From assembly GCF_033568475.1 (NCBI RefSeq), contig NC_133123.1, positions 134,314,242-134,378,241 on the forward strand: 64,000 bases of DNA, given 5' to 3'. The translations under genes were made by a program, and so were the position numbers. The notes under the pieces were generated by a model. The model did no database searches. It was not told the DNA's origin and saw nothing but the letters and a program-made list of their open reading frames with translations. Below, piece by piece: positions 49,501 through 62,600 of this stretch; the first letter of the stretch is position 1, and every line of letters starts with the position of its first letter. This stretch comes from Henckelia pumila (Eukaryota > Streptophyta > Magnoliopsida > Lamiales > Gesneriaceae).

Positions 49501-50701
49501 GACATCAATCATTTTAAATCCATTAAGTATCGAAATTTCACTCCCATACATTATTTCAACGGTCGATTATATTCCCCGGTGAGATAATTATAAAGACTCC
49601 ACGAGCCAAAACGTCAAGACAGTTTCATACTCGTTTTCTTGAAAATAAAAATAAAAATAGAATTCAAGAATTGAAATCATGTACCTAGTTTGGGGACCCT
49701 TTATCACAAACTGCTTTGCGATGAGCATAACTAAAATTCTTGTTTTTGTTTGCCGATAGTGAATTAAAATATTTTATTTTTGTGTTTGTAGTTGAAATGA
49801 AAGTTATTAATGTCTGTAATTGAAAGCATCATCGGACGGCACAAAAAGAGACAAGAGAAAATTGCCTTTTGTCCTCGTGCCGGCATGTCGTCGCTAACTA
49901 AGACTTGGTCCCGCTTGACTCCATCCCCACCTACAGTGCCCTTCCCTCCAATTTTAGCAATTACCAAGAAAACGAACACTTTCTTTTCACTTTTGATCAA
50001 ACTTTGTCACGAATGTGATAGATAAAATTCAACTAGTTAACATGCACGATCATAATCATTTCACATAAAGAATTGGGTATTGGTTGATTACACATCTTTG
50101 TCTCGTTTAATATAGTTCTATTTACGTAAATGTTTAGATAATCCACTATATTGAAAACACAACATCGAATGTTATGCACTTTTCAACAAGAAGATCGTCG
50201 CATCTTGCAGACTTCACATAATATGAGACAAATTTAAAAAAATCATCAACTAATCATCTTATATAAAAAATGTACAACATAATGTTCTGTGTTTCCGACT
50301 ACAAATAGATAATACAAACCTGCTGAGTTAAAGAATGCACAGATGAAAGTGGCAAATATATCATATTCCTTCAAAGTATAATTTTGAATAAATACTTTAT
50401 ACTTGTGTACATTATACAGTAAATCTCAAGTAAGTTATTATTAATATTATAATAAGTTATTATTAATATTATTTATTGCCTTGTTGGCAATAAACCGGCA
50501 TAGGAACACCAACTTGCAGGCAAACCAATTCCAACTGTTGAGCTTTCAAGAACTCTTCCCATATATCACGTTACAGTCTGGCTAGCCAAGAGATTCCAAA
50601 ACATTACAATAAGTAGCGATAGAAAAAATATTTCCACCATCTCCATTGGGAATCGCCCACGAATTTGAGTTGTTTTCAGCTTCTTCATTGGCAAAATAAT
50701 T
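46541..50701. other. Gene-poor intergenic region
   Basis: About 4.1 kb, AT-rich with many poly-A, poly-T and TA runs. It contains an exact 70-bp tandem duplication (48147-48286). No protein homology, RNA gene or complete transposon was recognised. The last few hundred bases must contain the ABCG promoter. Confidence 0.5.
48147..48286. repeat. Exact 70-bp tandem duplication
   Basis: Two identical 70-bp units, 48147-48216 and 48217-48286, start CCAAAGTGACAGAAGGAGC and end CAACCATGGATTG. They are relatively GC-richer than their surroundings. The lack of any difference points to a very recent duplication or an assembly artefact. Confidence 0.95.
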
Positions 50702-53700
50702 ATGAGCAGAAGGAAGCTGGGTTCATCCACGTTGTTTGCTTCCTTTGCCTGTATTGTGCTGCTCCGGTCAGCTTTCCTGCAGTTGGTGCGCTGTCAAGTG
50801 GGCGAATTCAGTCCACCCATCCCAGCAAATCTTGATTTCGTGACACGATTAGCGTACAATGGGCTCAATAATCTCACCTCTGATATTCTCTCCAGTAAAC
50901 TTATTCAAGACTACAGCTTTTGCATTGAGGACCCGTAGGTGTTTCGATTCTCGCTTCCAACTTTGTTCATATATATTTCAATAAGATCCTGAAATCTTTG
51001 GTTCTTGTGTGTGGTGGGGGATTTCCATAAAATGCTCAAATTTGCAAAAAAAAAATAAAAAAATAAAAATGGATTGATATTTAATAATCTCGCGATTTTA
51101 TTTTATTATTCCATATGTTTCAAGAAAATGACGAAACGAACATTTATTTTATTTTATTTTAGGGGTGTTATTTGGGTTGGTGGTGGGTTTTAGAGATGAT
51201 AAATTTTTTTTATCAGAAAGTGTAACATGTTAATTTATATTATGTACTCTTGTGTAGGGAAGCTGAATGGAACACAGCTTTTAATTTTTCTTCAGATTTG
51301 AGTTTTGTAGCTGCTTGCCTGGCCAAAACTGGAGGTAATTATACGGAGCACCATGTCCCTTTTTTGTTGAAAAACTCATTAGAAAGACAGGACAGTTGTA
51401 GATGGATTCACTTGTTTTTCACTGTAAACTAATGACATGTATGGACGTGAATTCTAGATTGTTGAATACAATGTCAAATTTGAAAGAGACGGGACCTAGG
51501 ATTGTGGGATAGAAAGATCCAGAATTTGTTGCAAATATCAGGCGATCTTATGCAAGTAAAAAAAATTCCAACACAAAGTACAAGTTGTTATTGAAACGTT
51601 TTCCATCCTAACATGGTAGGATTCTATTCACGACACACGCATAGCGTGAATAGAATCAAAGTATGGAGTCAATTTGATATGGAATTGACTTAAAGTTGCT
51701 ATATTTTGACTTCCTCTTTTCAGACAGGGTAAATTTTTAGACTAACACCACCAAATATGGATTATATATCAAATATACGACCTTTATAAATTGCATACTT
51801 TCAAATCTATTCAGCTTTTAATTTAGCACTTCTATTTTTTAACCTGTTAGTTTTTCAACCACAGATGTTACTCCAAGATTATGTAATGCGGCAGAGATGG
51901 GACTTTACTTTAATAGCTTGCAGAGTGGTTGGAATCACATTAAGCCTAATAGGAACTGTAACTCTACACATTGGGTTGCTGGTTGCGAGCCAGGATGGGC
52001 TTGTAGCACTGGCTCTGACGAGCCTCTCAACTTGAACAACTCTCGTCAAGTACCTGCGAGACAATCTGATTGCCAGTCTTGCTGTGAAGGTTTCTTCTGT
52101 CCATATGGTATCACTTGCATGATGCGTAAGTTATCAAAAAAACTTTTAACTTAAATTTATCGAGTTAGTTCTATATTTGAACCTGCATATAGTCTTGTCA
52201 CGGTGTTCTATATGAGTCTGTTCCAAAGAATTAAAAAGCTTTTTTTAATTTTTATTTTTTAATATAATAAGCCTTACAAAACTATTGATCAGCATTAGTG
52301 TGACTCATCATGCATTGAGGTTTTAAGTATCATTGTCTTTCAGTATTTGATAAAGACATCCTTACTATTTTTTTATTCAATTGAAGCATGTCCATTGGGT
52401 TCCTACTGTCCACTTGCTACCCTCAATCCTAATACAGGAATGTGTGCACCGTAAGTACGATTTATACATGTGATGATGCTTCTTTAAATTTAGTGTTTTT
52501 CCACCATATAATGTGTATAACATATTCATTAGTAGGAATCTACAGATATTCTTACAAACCACCATCAGGAAATTCAAGTCACACTTGTGGTGGTGCAAAT
52601 GTGTGGACAGATGCTCATTCAAGTAATGAGTTATTTTGTTCGGCGGGTTCCTATTGCCCCTCAAGTACTGAGACAAAGCCTTGCAGCAGTGGGTACTGAT
52701 TTCTATATCAAAAACTGTCAAAATACGATTTTTTTTGTTGGTTTGAATTTTTCTAGATTTCAATTTTAATTGCACCACTTTACTTCAATTAAGATACTTG
52801 TTTTCCAACTTTCAGGAATTACTGTCCAATGGGTTCTACGGATGAGAAACGTAAGTTTCGAGTAAATGCACACCATATGTCTCTTTCTTTCTCGCTCTTT
52901 CTCTGTTCTTGGCTTGCCATAGTTGTATGTGAAAAGCTTGTATTGGAACAGATCATTAACAACTGGGTTCTTACTGTTAAAATTATTTATTGTTCTGACA
53001 TTATTCAACCCATCTTAATGGACATTATCTCAGGATGCTTCAGGTTGACTACATGCAATGCCAAAACAGAAAGTCAAGATATTCATGCGTACGGCATTAT
53101 GCTAATTGTAAGTAAACTCAAATTTCACAGTGTTCCCAAGTTCTCTTAACATGTATTATATTGATTAGAAAACGTATAGGATAATGTATCCTCACTAATG
53201 TGGCCCGCAATGTTTTTACTCACATCTTGAGTATAGGATAAGTATCCTCACTAATGTGACCTGTAATGTTTTTACTCACATCTTGAGTATCTTGTTTTGG
53301 TAGTGTTTCAGACAGCTTCTAAGAAGCAATTTTTAGCGTTTTATTCACAAAATTTTGTTAAGGAAAAACTGAGAAGTGCTTCCTAGAAACTTTCTCAAAC
53401 ACTTGATTGTCTTCGGGATAGTTGATAAATCATAACTAACTAACTAATACTGCAGGCTGCACTAAGTACCCTTCTGATCATAATATATAACTGCTCCGAC
53501 CAAATTCTTACCACAAGAGAAAGAAGATATGCCAAATCCAGAGAAGCAGCAGCACGAACTGTAAGGGAGAAGACACGAGCACGTGCGAGGTGGAAAGCTG
53601 CTAAAGAAGCTGCCAAAAAGCATTCTCAAGAGTTTCGGTCTCAATTTTCTGGCAGATTTTCTAAGAAGAATCTTCCAAATTCTGATCAAGTTAAAATTTT

Positions 53701-56700
53701 GAATCAAACAGAAAGTGAAACTATGCGCGATCCGTATCCATCTTTGTCAACCACTCCATCTCAAGCTAAGAAAACCGAACCCGTCCATCTTATGAACATG
53801 ATATATGAAATTGAAGGTGATCCCACTAATTTTGAGAGTTTTGATCTAGAGTCTAGAGAAGTGAATGGCAAGAAAATAATCTCGAAAGAAAAGGATATTC
53901 ATACTCATAGTCAGATTTTCAAGTACGCTTACGCACAACTAGAGAAAGAGAAAGCTCAGCAGCAGCACAACAAGGACCTTACATTCTCCGGTGTCATTTC
54001 AATGGCAATGAACAAAGAGCCTACCAAAAGGCCTCTAATTGAGATTTCTTTTAGAGACTTAACTGTCACTCTAAAAGGCAAACATAGAGATCTTTTGAGG
54101 TCCGTTACGGGGAAGATAAGACCTGGTCGAATCACTGCTATTATGGGCCCATCTGGTGCTGGAAAAACGACATTTCTTTCAGCTCTTGCAGGAAAAGCAG
54201 TTGGATGCACAGTAAGCGGAATGATATTCATAAATGGGAAGGCTATATCTATTCATTCTTATAGAAAAATAATCGGTTTTGTGCCGCAAGATGATATTGT
54301 ACATGGGAATTTGACTGTGGAAGAGAATCTATGGTTTAGTGCAAGATGCAGGTATGCAATTTTTTGTACCGAACACTTTATAGATGCAGCCTCAGGGGGC
54401 AGGGTATGTGGACAGGACCCGAACGTGACAATTGATCTACAACTTTTTAAAATGTTATTGATATAAATTAAATGCAACATTTTTTTTAATGCTTTCACTT
54501 AGGGTAGTTGGTCGGAAAGGCATGCAATCGATTAAATAATGGGCTCATGAACATTCACTAGTTTGGTGGTTGTACACAGATATCACAATCTAGACCTTTA
54601 TTTGATAGTAGAATGTGGCATGTGGAACTTTTTTTATGACAAAGTAGGATGAAAACATAATTATCCTTGCAATTAAATCTTCATAAACTTTTCAGGTTCC
54701 TGATCCTTGCTTGCCCTATTTCCCTCTTGTACTAATGAATCTTTTCATTACAAAATGCAACGACATTTACATTTTAAAAATTGTAAAGACTGTCTGCAGA
54801 TTTACGAAAGCCGGACAAGGTTCTTATTGTTGAGCGTGTCATTGATGCCTTGGGATTACAGGCAATACGGGGTTCATTAGTTGGAACAGTGGAGAAACGT
54901 GGTATCTCTGGAGGTCAGAGAAAACGAGTAAATGTTGGTCTGGAGTTAGTAATGGAACCGTCATTATTATTCTTGGATGAACCAACTTCGGGGTTGGATA
55001 GCTCATCATCTCAACTTCTTCTAAGAGCACTTCGACGAGAAGCTCTGGAAGGGGTTAATATCTGCATGGTTGTCCATCAACCAAGGTAACAGCAACAACC
55101 TATGTCATTCTTTGGGCTTTTGAAAAGAGCTGATCGTGGCTAATATATGTAGCTAAACATTGCTATTTTTGTTTGTGAGTGCACTTATTGTTAAAAATTA
55201 CAGAACTAGTGGCATTTATATGAATAACGGTAAATCAAAATTTTGCATTTAGTAGTAGATAACTACTAAAAATCTACCTACATTATTTGTATCCCACAGA
55301 TTGATTAAATTCACGATGATGTTTTGAGGAAGGATGAGAGAAATTTGTGAAAAAATTGGTTTTCTAGGAAGGAGAATAATTCATATTTACAATCTTTCTA
55401 CATAGGGACAATCACACCCAACTTCCCTGTTTATCTCAATCCACTCAACTATGGATGTAATAACCAATCTCACATCGGATCGTGTGAGATGTATGAATGG
55501 GTTTATAAGGCTACATAATGGATTTCTGTAATACTTTTGGTTTACCATATTCATAGAATTTGGGTAGACATAAACTGCTAGTGTAGTCCATTGTTTGAAA
55601 TCTTGCTTGTGGAGACACATGAGCATAAGGCTTGACAAAGTGGCATAAAAAATGGTTGTTAGGGGGAACAACAAGAGCCAAGTGCTGTGTGGACAGTGTT
55701 CTACCTTCGTGGAAACTATCTCTAAAATTTCGGCGCTGGTGGATTGATGTGTTAAGCTACAATAAGGGCATTGTGTAGCTCCCCAATAGCATTGAATTGT
55801 GGAAGTGGTGCCACAGGATAATAAATTGAATCAACTATTTCTGAAAAGCAAAATAAATTAATTATTTGTGAATCCCATAATGTAGAATCTCACTTGCACG
55901 AGCTTATAGTCCAGGGTGTGACAGAAGTTGTCTATGAACCGTGACTAATGCATTCAACCATGCCATCCAACATTATCCAACACTCATAAGTAGAACAATT
56001 TTTGTAAGGGACTGTTTTTGGAATATGCCCGGTATCTAGTTCCTATTTACTGGAATTTTTGGATGTTTTGTTGAAGGGATTCTAGTATTTTTCTCAAGGA
56101 CAAGTCTTTGAATTGATACTTCCTTTTGCTTTCTTGTCGCAGCTATACATTGTTCAAGATGTTTGATGATTTAATACTTTTGGCAAAAGGAGGTTTTACT
56201 GTCTATCACGGACCTGTAAAAGATGTTGAAGATTATTTTTCAAGTCTTGGCATCAATATACCAGACCGTATTAACCCTCCAGATTACTTCATTGATATTT
56301 TGGAGGGAATGGTTAAAACTAGCTCAAGTTCAGGCGTGAGTTATACAGAACTTCCTGTTAGATGGATGCTACATAATGGTTATCCAGTGCCCCCAGATCT
56401 GAGAAAATATGCCGGACCCGGTACATCCCCGATGAATGGTGATCATGGTCATGAGATCCCTGGTTCTGTGACGGAGGAGCAATCGTTTGCTGGGGAAGTA
56501 TGGCAAGATGTTAAATGCAATGTGGAGCGGCAGCGTGACATGATACGGCACAACTTCCTTAGGTCGACTGACTTGTCTCATCGAAGAACCCCAAGTACTT
56601 TTGTGCAATACAAGTATTTCCTTGGAAGGTACATGATTTTAAAGATGATCTTGATCAGAAATGTCATTTGACCTAATTTTAGTTGCTGTTTGAGAAGGAA

Positions 56701-58052
56701 TGAAAACAAAAATGGATTTTTTATTTTTGTTTTGTTTTTGTTTTGTTTTTTTATATATGATTATGAACACATATCATAGATGGTAAATAAAGAGAATACA
56801 AAATATGCTGGGCATTCCCACCGATCACAAAAATGGGATCTGTTGGTCATATAGCTGGGGGTTATTTTATATGTTGATATTCTTAAATTAGTTGCTTTTT
56901 CTCCCCACAACACAAAATCATTTATTTAGTTTTTCTAATCTCATTTTATCTCAGGGTCGGTAAGCAACGGCTGCGAGAAGCTAAAACGCAAGCAGTAGAC
57001 TATCTCATCCTGTTAATTGCTGGTGCATGCTTGGGATCACTGACCAAGGCAAATGATATGACCTTTGGATTTGGTGCTTATACATATACAATAATTGCTG
57101 TTTGTAAGTTCTTAAATTTTTGGGCTCACTTATACTATTTTAACTAATTGTTCATCTTTTTATGTACCAACATGGACATTTCTTGACCCCTGTTCAAAAG
57201 CTACAAAAAAATTTTCACTTCCTTCTCATGACATGACTTGCTCAACATTCACCTACTCTATCTGTGGTTCTCATTCTTGCTTCAAGGTTTCTAACTTGTC
57301 AAATTTCAGCTTTATTGTGCAAGATCGCGGCTTTAAGATCATTTTCTCTCGACAAATTACAATACTGGAGGGAGAGTGCTTCTGGCATTAGTAGCCTAGC
57401 CCATTTTGTGTCCAAAGACACCGTCGACCTATTCAATACCCTGATAAAACCTGTGGTCTATCTTTCAATGTTTTACTTCTTCAGCAATCCAAGATCTTCC
57501 TTTGCATATAACTACGTCGTCTTGCTCTGCCTTGTTTACTGTGTTACTGGTATTGGCTATGTGCTGGCCATCTTTCTTGAACCTGGTCCCTCTCAGCTGG
57601 TAAATTGATTGCTCTATCTGAATAACTATTATCATTATAGTTTGATTTTCCATAAGAATGACGAATTCAACAATTCATGCAGTGCTCGGTATTACTTCCT
57701 GTCGTTTTGACTCTCATCTCGACTCAGACGAATGGGAGCAAATTCGTGAAAATTTTAGCAGATTTTTGTTATCCAAAGTGGGCTTTAGAAGCATTTGTTA
57801 TCGCAAATGCAGAACGGTAGGTTGCAACATCTACTAGTGTCCTTGATTTTATGATATTTAGACTAGCTTTTCTTACTTGTATGTTTGAATTTCAGGTACT
57901 ATGGTGTGTGGCTATTAACCCGTTGTGGTTCATTACTCAAGTATGGGTACAATGTTCATCATTGGATTCTTCGTTTATTCACACTAATTCTTGCTGGCAT
58001 AATCTGTCGTGCCATCGCTTTCATTGGTATGGTAACACTCCAAAAAAAGTGA
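50702..58052 (+). CDS. ABC transporter G family, half-size, ABCG24/ABCG28-like with Cys-rich N-terminal domain
   Basis: Fourteen exons give 1,099 aa, against about 1,110 in ABCG24/28: 50702-50934, 51258-51334, 51865-52125, 52387-52450, 52546-52692, 52816-52850, 53034-53107, 53456-54351, 54789-55085, 56143-56628, 56955-57103, 57310-57599, 57683-57816, 57896-58052. A signal peptide (1-31) leads into an extracellular Cys-rich domain (about 80-290; [25 protein letters not shown]). One membrane helix follows near 290-312, then a basic linker and a single nucleotide-binding domain. That domain has Walker [10 protein letters not shown] (about 528), signature GISGGQRKR (about 635) and Walker B LLFLDEP (about 656). 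The C-terminal membrane domain starts near residue 870. It is a plasma-membrane or secretory-pathway exporter by family; Arabidopsis ABCG28 acts at pollen-tube tips and root hairs. The substrate is unknown. A polyadenylation signal lies at 58200. Confidence 0.93.
53175..53287 (+). repeat. 56/57-bp imperfect tandem duplication in ABCG intron 7
   Basis: The unit TATAGGATAA(T)GTATCC ... CACATCTTGAG occurs at 53175-53231 and 53232-53287, with a few substitutions between copies. It lies inside the intron 53108-53455 and does not touch the splice sites. Confidence 0.9.
55086..56142 (+). other. ABCG intron 9 with a possible inserted short element
   Basis: This 1.06-kb intron is longer than its neighbours. 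The stretch beginning near 55450 with TGTAATAACCAATCTCACAT resembles the starts of small non-coding LTR-type (TRIM-like) or MITE insertions in plants. No matching second end was found, so it is only a suspicion. Confidence 0.3.
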
Positions 58053-59652
58053 GTCGAAGCATTGAGCATTTTGGGCTGATCTTCAGTGTTTTTTGGTTAA
58101 ATAATTTTCATCTACCTCCTTTGCAAAAACCAAATGTTGATGAATTTGATAGACCTGCATAAGAACGTACATTCATGTTAAGAGACGATACATACTGTAA
58201 ATAAAACCAACTGCTTCAAGTGATGGATTAACTGGTTGCCGCAAAATTGATCCGTGGAGGCAATGTTTATCAACAGCAGCACACCCCAAGCCAAGCCACA
58301 AGACTGGACTGGACCTAAACGGTTCGACTATCGTGTATGGATGAGCTTATGATAGATGACAATGTGAAAGTTGAAATTATAATTTTGTAGGATTATACTA
58401 TTTGAGACTAGAATTATTTTTTTCCTGATAAAGATCACGTTTTCTCGGTTTAGATACGTATGATTTTTATGTTTTTTTTTTCCCGCTTTAGACACAAAAT
58501 TGATGATCACTCATTTAAAAAAAAAATATTTTGTTGATCACACATTCACACTTTGACTTTTCATACTTTCAAATTAAGAGGAGGTCTCGGTCCGAATGAA
58601 AACTAATATTTTTAATATGAAAAATAATAATTTTTAATGAATCAGTCGAGAATAGGAAATCCGTTATATTTTCTCATTAGAATTTTTGTGTTCCGTCCAA
58701 ATTTGTCCAAGGTTCAAGGTGAAAGAACAACGAAGTAGACAGCAATGAATGGAGGTAGAGTAATTGCGTTGATCCATATTACTATAAAGTCATCCTACTT
58801 TTGACGTGCAATGGCCTATAAACTGTAATGGGCTTATGATTTATATTCAGACAAAACACAAGTGATGTAGTGATGATATATCAATCCACCAAGGTCACCC
58901 CAACCAGACGTACTGTAGTGTTTGGACAAAAAGCACTCTCAATTTTTTCTTTACAAAATTTTAAAATTTTGTTAAAAAAAAAAATTAAGAAATGCTTATC
59001 AGAAGCTCTCTCAAAAACTAATATGTTGTCAATCCTGGAAAAATGCAGAAAACGTAACACAAGACTGGAAGTATTCTCACCAAGGAAGATGAAAGTGATC
59101 ATCGAAACTAAAGATAAATTTATCTACACTAACTGAACAATCAAATTCATTACAACCAACGATCTTCTAAAGAAGAATCAGTTGAATATTCACGTTATTT
59201 TCCTCTTCTTTCCTACAAAATCCTGTGTTCAGGCAAAAAAAAAAAAACAGAGTAAGAAAAAGTCGTCCTGTATGTTACACTGTAAAGTAACACCACATTC
59301 ATCTTCCTAGCAGCATGATTGAGGCACGAAACTGGGACTACCGTGGATGTTTTTCCAAAAGCAAGAGCCAAAGCTCGGTTGAAATGCTTCTAACGAGCCC
59401 ATTTCTGATTTGACAAGATAATTGAACTGGAACAGTGCAACGATTTTGTACTGTGAAAGGCCATATCAATTGAGATTCGGGAGCTCTAGCAGGAAACTAT
59501 CCCACCCCTGTAAATCATACTTCATGGTGAGCTACCACCCATCTAATAATGTAAGTTTAAACTTTCGGAAATGCTTGTGTGATTAGATGTATCATACACA
59601 AAAGAGAGAAAAGAGGGACATTACCCAAATAGATGTCAGTATCAGGAGGTTT
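58053..59652. other. Convergent intergenic region, ABCG and GET3B 3' ends
   Basis: About 1.6 kb with both 3' UTRs. The segment near 58915-59030 (GTGTTTGGACAAAAAGCACT ... AGAAGCTCTCTCAAAAAC) resembles a stretch in ABCG intron 7 near 53303-53403 and may be a degraded MITE. The open frame over it is judged to be chance. Confidence 0.45.
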
Positions 59653-62600
59653 TCATTTCCAAACAGCTTCCCCAAGAAACTGAAGAGCAGGAACACCTCT
59701 GATTTCTACATCAACGAGAGGCGCCTGGACCAGTTTCAAGCTAGAGAGCTCTGGATCGTTCTGAATAATGCCTAAAGCTCGTGTTTGATCCTGAAAAATG
59801 TAGACTGTTTATTTAATATGACACGATAAGTGGTCAAAAGAAGGGCAAACTGCTACCAATTTTCATAGCATACAAACATGCCCAAGCTGGGGAAGCAAAA
59901 AAGGGGGCTTTCTAAATAAACGAAACAAGTTCAATTTCTAAACAAACTTTTAGCGAGTACGCAATTAGTCCTGCACTCATCAATCAAGCTACAATCATAA
60001 GTTAAGAGTTACAAGTTTAATTTCGCGAACGAATGCTCAGAGAGCACATATTTACTCTTCTGTACTAATCAATCGAGCTACAATCATAAGTTCGAGGTCA
60101 TAAGTTCGAGGTTGCTGAAGGACAAATTGTTATAACAGTTAAACATTTGAATACAGCTGAACTGAATAGCAAAGGACGAACTCAAATTCAATTCCTTAAA
60201 ACATGCATTAGCATGAGTCACGACTCCTACCATAGAGATTACCGTAAAAAAGAAAGTTAAAAGTTTTTCATACCTTTCTCTTCATTGCGCAGAACTTGCA
60301 GTCAGAGGCAGACGGAGGAAGAATTTGGTTGACAACTAGCCTCTTGACTGGAACACTTTCTTTCTTCAAGGACGCACATAATCTTGATGATTCACTGATG
60401 GCCATCACCTAAACCACAGCAACTTTGGTTTAATTTTTATTTTTTAGTACAATTTAGGGGAGGGATATTCTAACGTGGCTTTATACCCATGCCTCTCCCT
60501 TGATTAGAAAAGATTAATAGAAAAAATGTGTTTCGCTACCCATTAAATTCACAAAACACATGATTTTGTTTTCTGTAGGATAAAAAGTTTAACATAATTC
60601 TTTACAGATTTTTCACAGCATTAGTACAAAACTTCCGAATATGTTTAAGCCTGTCAATACCGTGGGAATTGTTACAATGACAAACTCTGTTGAGTTGGTG
60701 TCACGGAAAAGCTCTCTCACTTTTATCATTCTCTCCCTTAATTTCTCCAATTTGTCAGCCTGGAAAACAAAGGCTGAAATCAGCAATTCAACATAATAGA
60801 CAGCATGTTGGGAGCATTTAAACAAATCGAGCTTACAGCATCTTGCCGGTTTTCTTCCTGGACAAAGAGAGATTTTATGGCCGAAGTAGCTGAAGTTATT
60901 TTCTGCCTCAACTGTAACAAGCATGAACCATAAAAATCTAAAAGCTGGTAAATAAAAGAGGTGGAAAATAGCTTAATGCTGTGTTTTCTGCTGTAAGTGC
61001 ATCTAGTTTTTTCCCCACTGGGAACAAACTACATACATTATAATTAAGGCCAACCTAAATAATTTTACCTTCAAAATCTTTCCGATAGAAGCATCCAAAA
61101 AGTCTGGCAATGACAAGAGGCGCAATGTATGACCCTGTAGCATAGCCACTCAGTATGAATAATTTTTTGTCAGAATAATAAAATGAACTGAAATCTTGTC
61201 TCTCTTACCGTGGGGGCGGTATCAAACACTATTCGAGTAAACATATTGTACTCTGCTGATTCAAGAAATTGAATAACCTGGCAAGTATTTATTGAATTAG
61301 CAACTATTCAGAGAAAAAAAATGTAAAACCTATCAAAATCAGCAACACTTTATAATTTAAAATAATACATGCCTTTGAAATTGCAATAGCTTCATCTAGA
61401 CCAGGAGGCGGTGTATCCAGCAACTCTCCAAGCTTTAGTTCCCCAAGCTATTCCCACAGAAATTGTGAAGTTAATAAACCACCAGAGGAATGAAATGAAG
61501 CAAGGATTTTTTTCCTTTGTTCTTGAGAATGCTTCAAACCAAAAGTGCATTTGATATAGAAGCTGCTCTTATAAAATGCTCTTCTTTATAAACAATTAAA
61601 GTTGGATCAGATTTTTATTTTGTTTAAATAAATGCTAAGAAAAACAAAATCAGAAAATGTGACTTTTCGAGCTTCCTCTTGAGATTCTCTTTAAAAAATA
61701 AAAAAAATAAAAAAACACTCTGTTACATTATTAAATAAGAAAACATAAAACACCTTCTGTTTTATTTTTTAAAGTAACATATATGAACTGTTTTCTCAAA
61801 CTAAATGCTTCTTTAACCAAACTCGGCATAAGTAATAGCCTTGGATAAAACGTTGAAACAACTACTCTTATCCAGCAAGATTGATAAGAATGAATGACAT
61901 GTGAAAAGGCATTGCCTTTGTCCATCAATTCAAAGGTGCAAATTCAACAGCACCTAGAACTGTAGTTCATCAATGAGTAATGCATTCGCAAAACTAGACT
62001 TAAAGATTAAATGAATTCTTTTAAAAAAATGTACGTCTGAAGTAGGAAAAAGGCACCCATTTTTTTTTAAATGTAAAAGCACCCATTTCAAGAAACTGAC
62101 AATATAAGAACAAGTGGCGATTTGGCAAGGTAAAAATTTGTAAAGCTATAATCCATCCAAAATGCATTATAAGTATTCAACCACAAATAACATTTTTAAG
62201 TTTTAAAAAATATCATAGCAGTTCGTTTCCATAACCAAGTCTCTAACATAGATCAAATAACATTTTTAAGTTTTAAAAAATATCATAGCAGTTCGTTTCC
62301 ATAACCAAGTCTCTAACATAGATATTAAACTTTATGGATGAGCAACATGTCACATACATATTTATTGAATTATCAGGTTGAACGAACTGCAGAGCATCAT
62401 TATGACCAGGGTCACGGATTACCTGATCTGCAATAATACCAAGCCCCATTCCATCCATGAAATCTTTTACCCCACTTCCACCATTTTTCTGACTGACGTT
62501 TCGAAATTCTTCCCTCGCTTTTTCAGGGTTTATCTGCCACAGCAATGCATTCAATTTTTGCTAATTGTGCACAAGACTAAAAGGATCTTCTCAAAAAGAA

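Noticed and set aside
49764-50025. Overlapping open frames on both strands upstream of ABCG
   Set aside because: No conserved motif, opposite-strand overlap and no splice or promoter context.
53303-53403. Possible hAT-like MITE in ABCG intron 7 (GTGTTTCAGAC ... CTCAAACACT)
   Set aside because: The terminal repeats are short and imperfect and no target duplication is visible; kept only as a remark.
58870-59136. Open frame between ABCG and GET3B genes
   Set aside because: It overlaps a probable degraded MITE and has Lys-rich low-complexity content.
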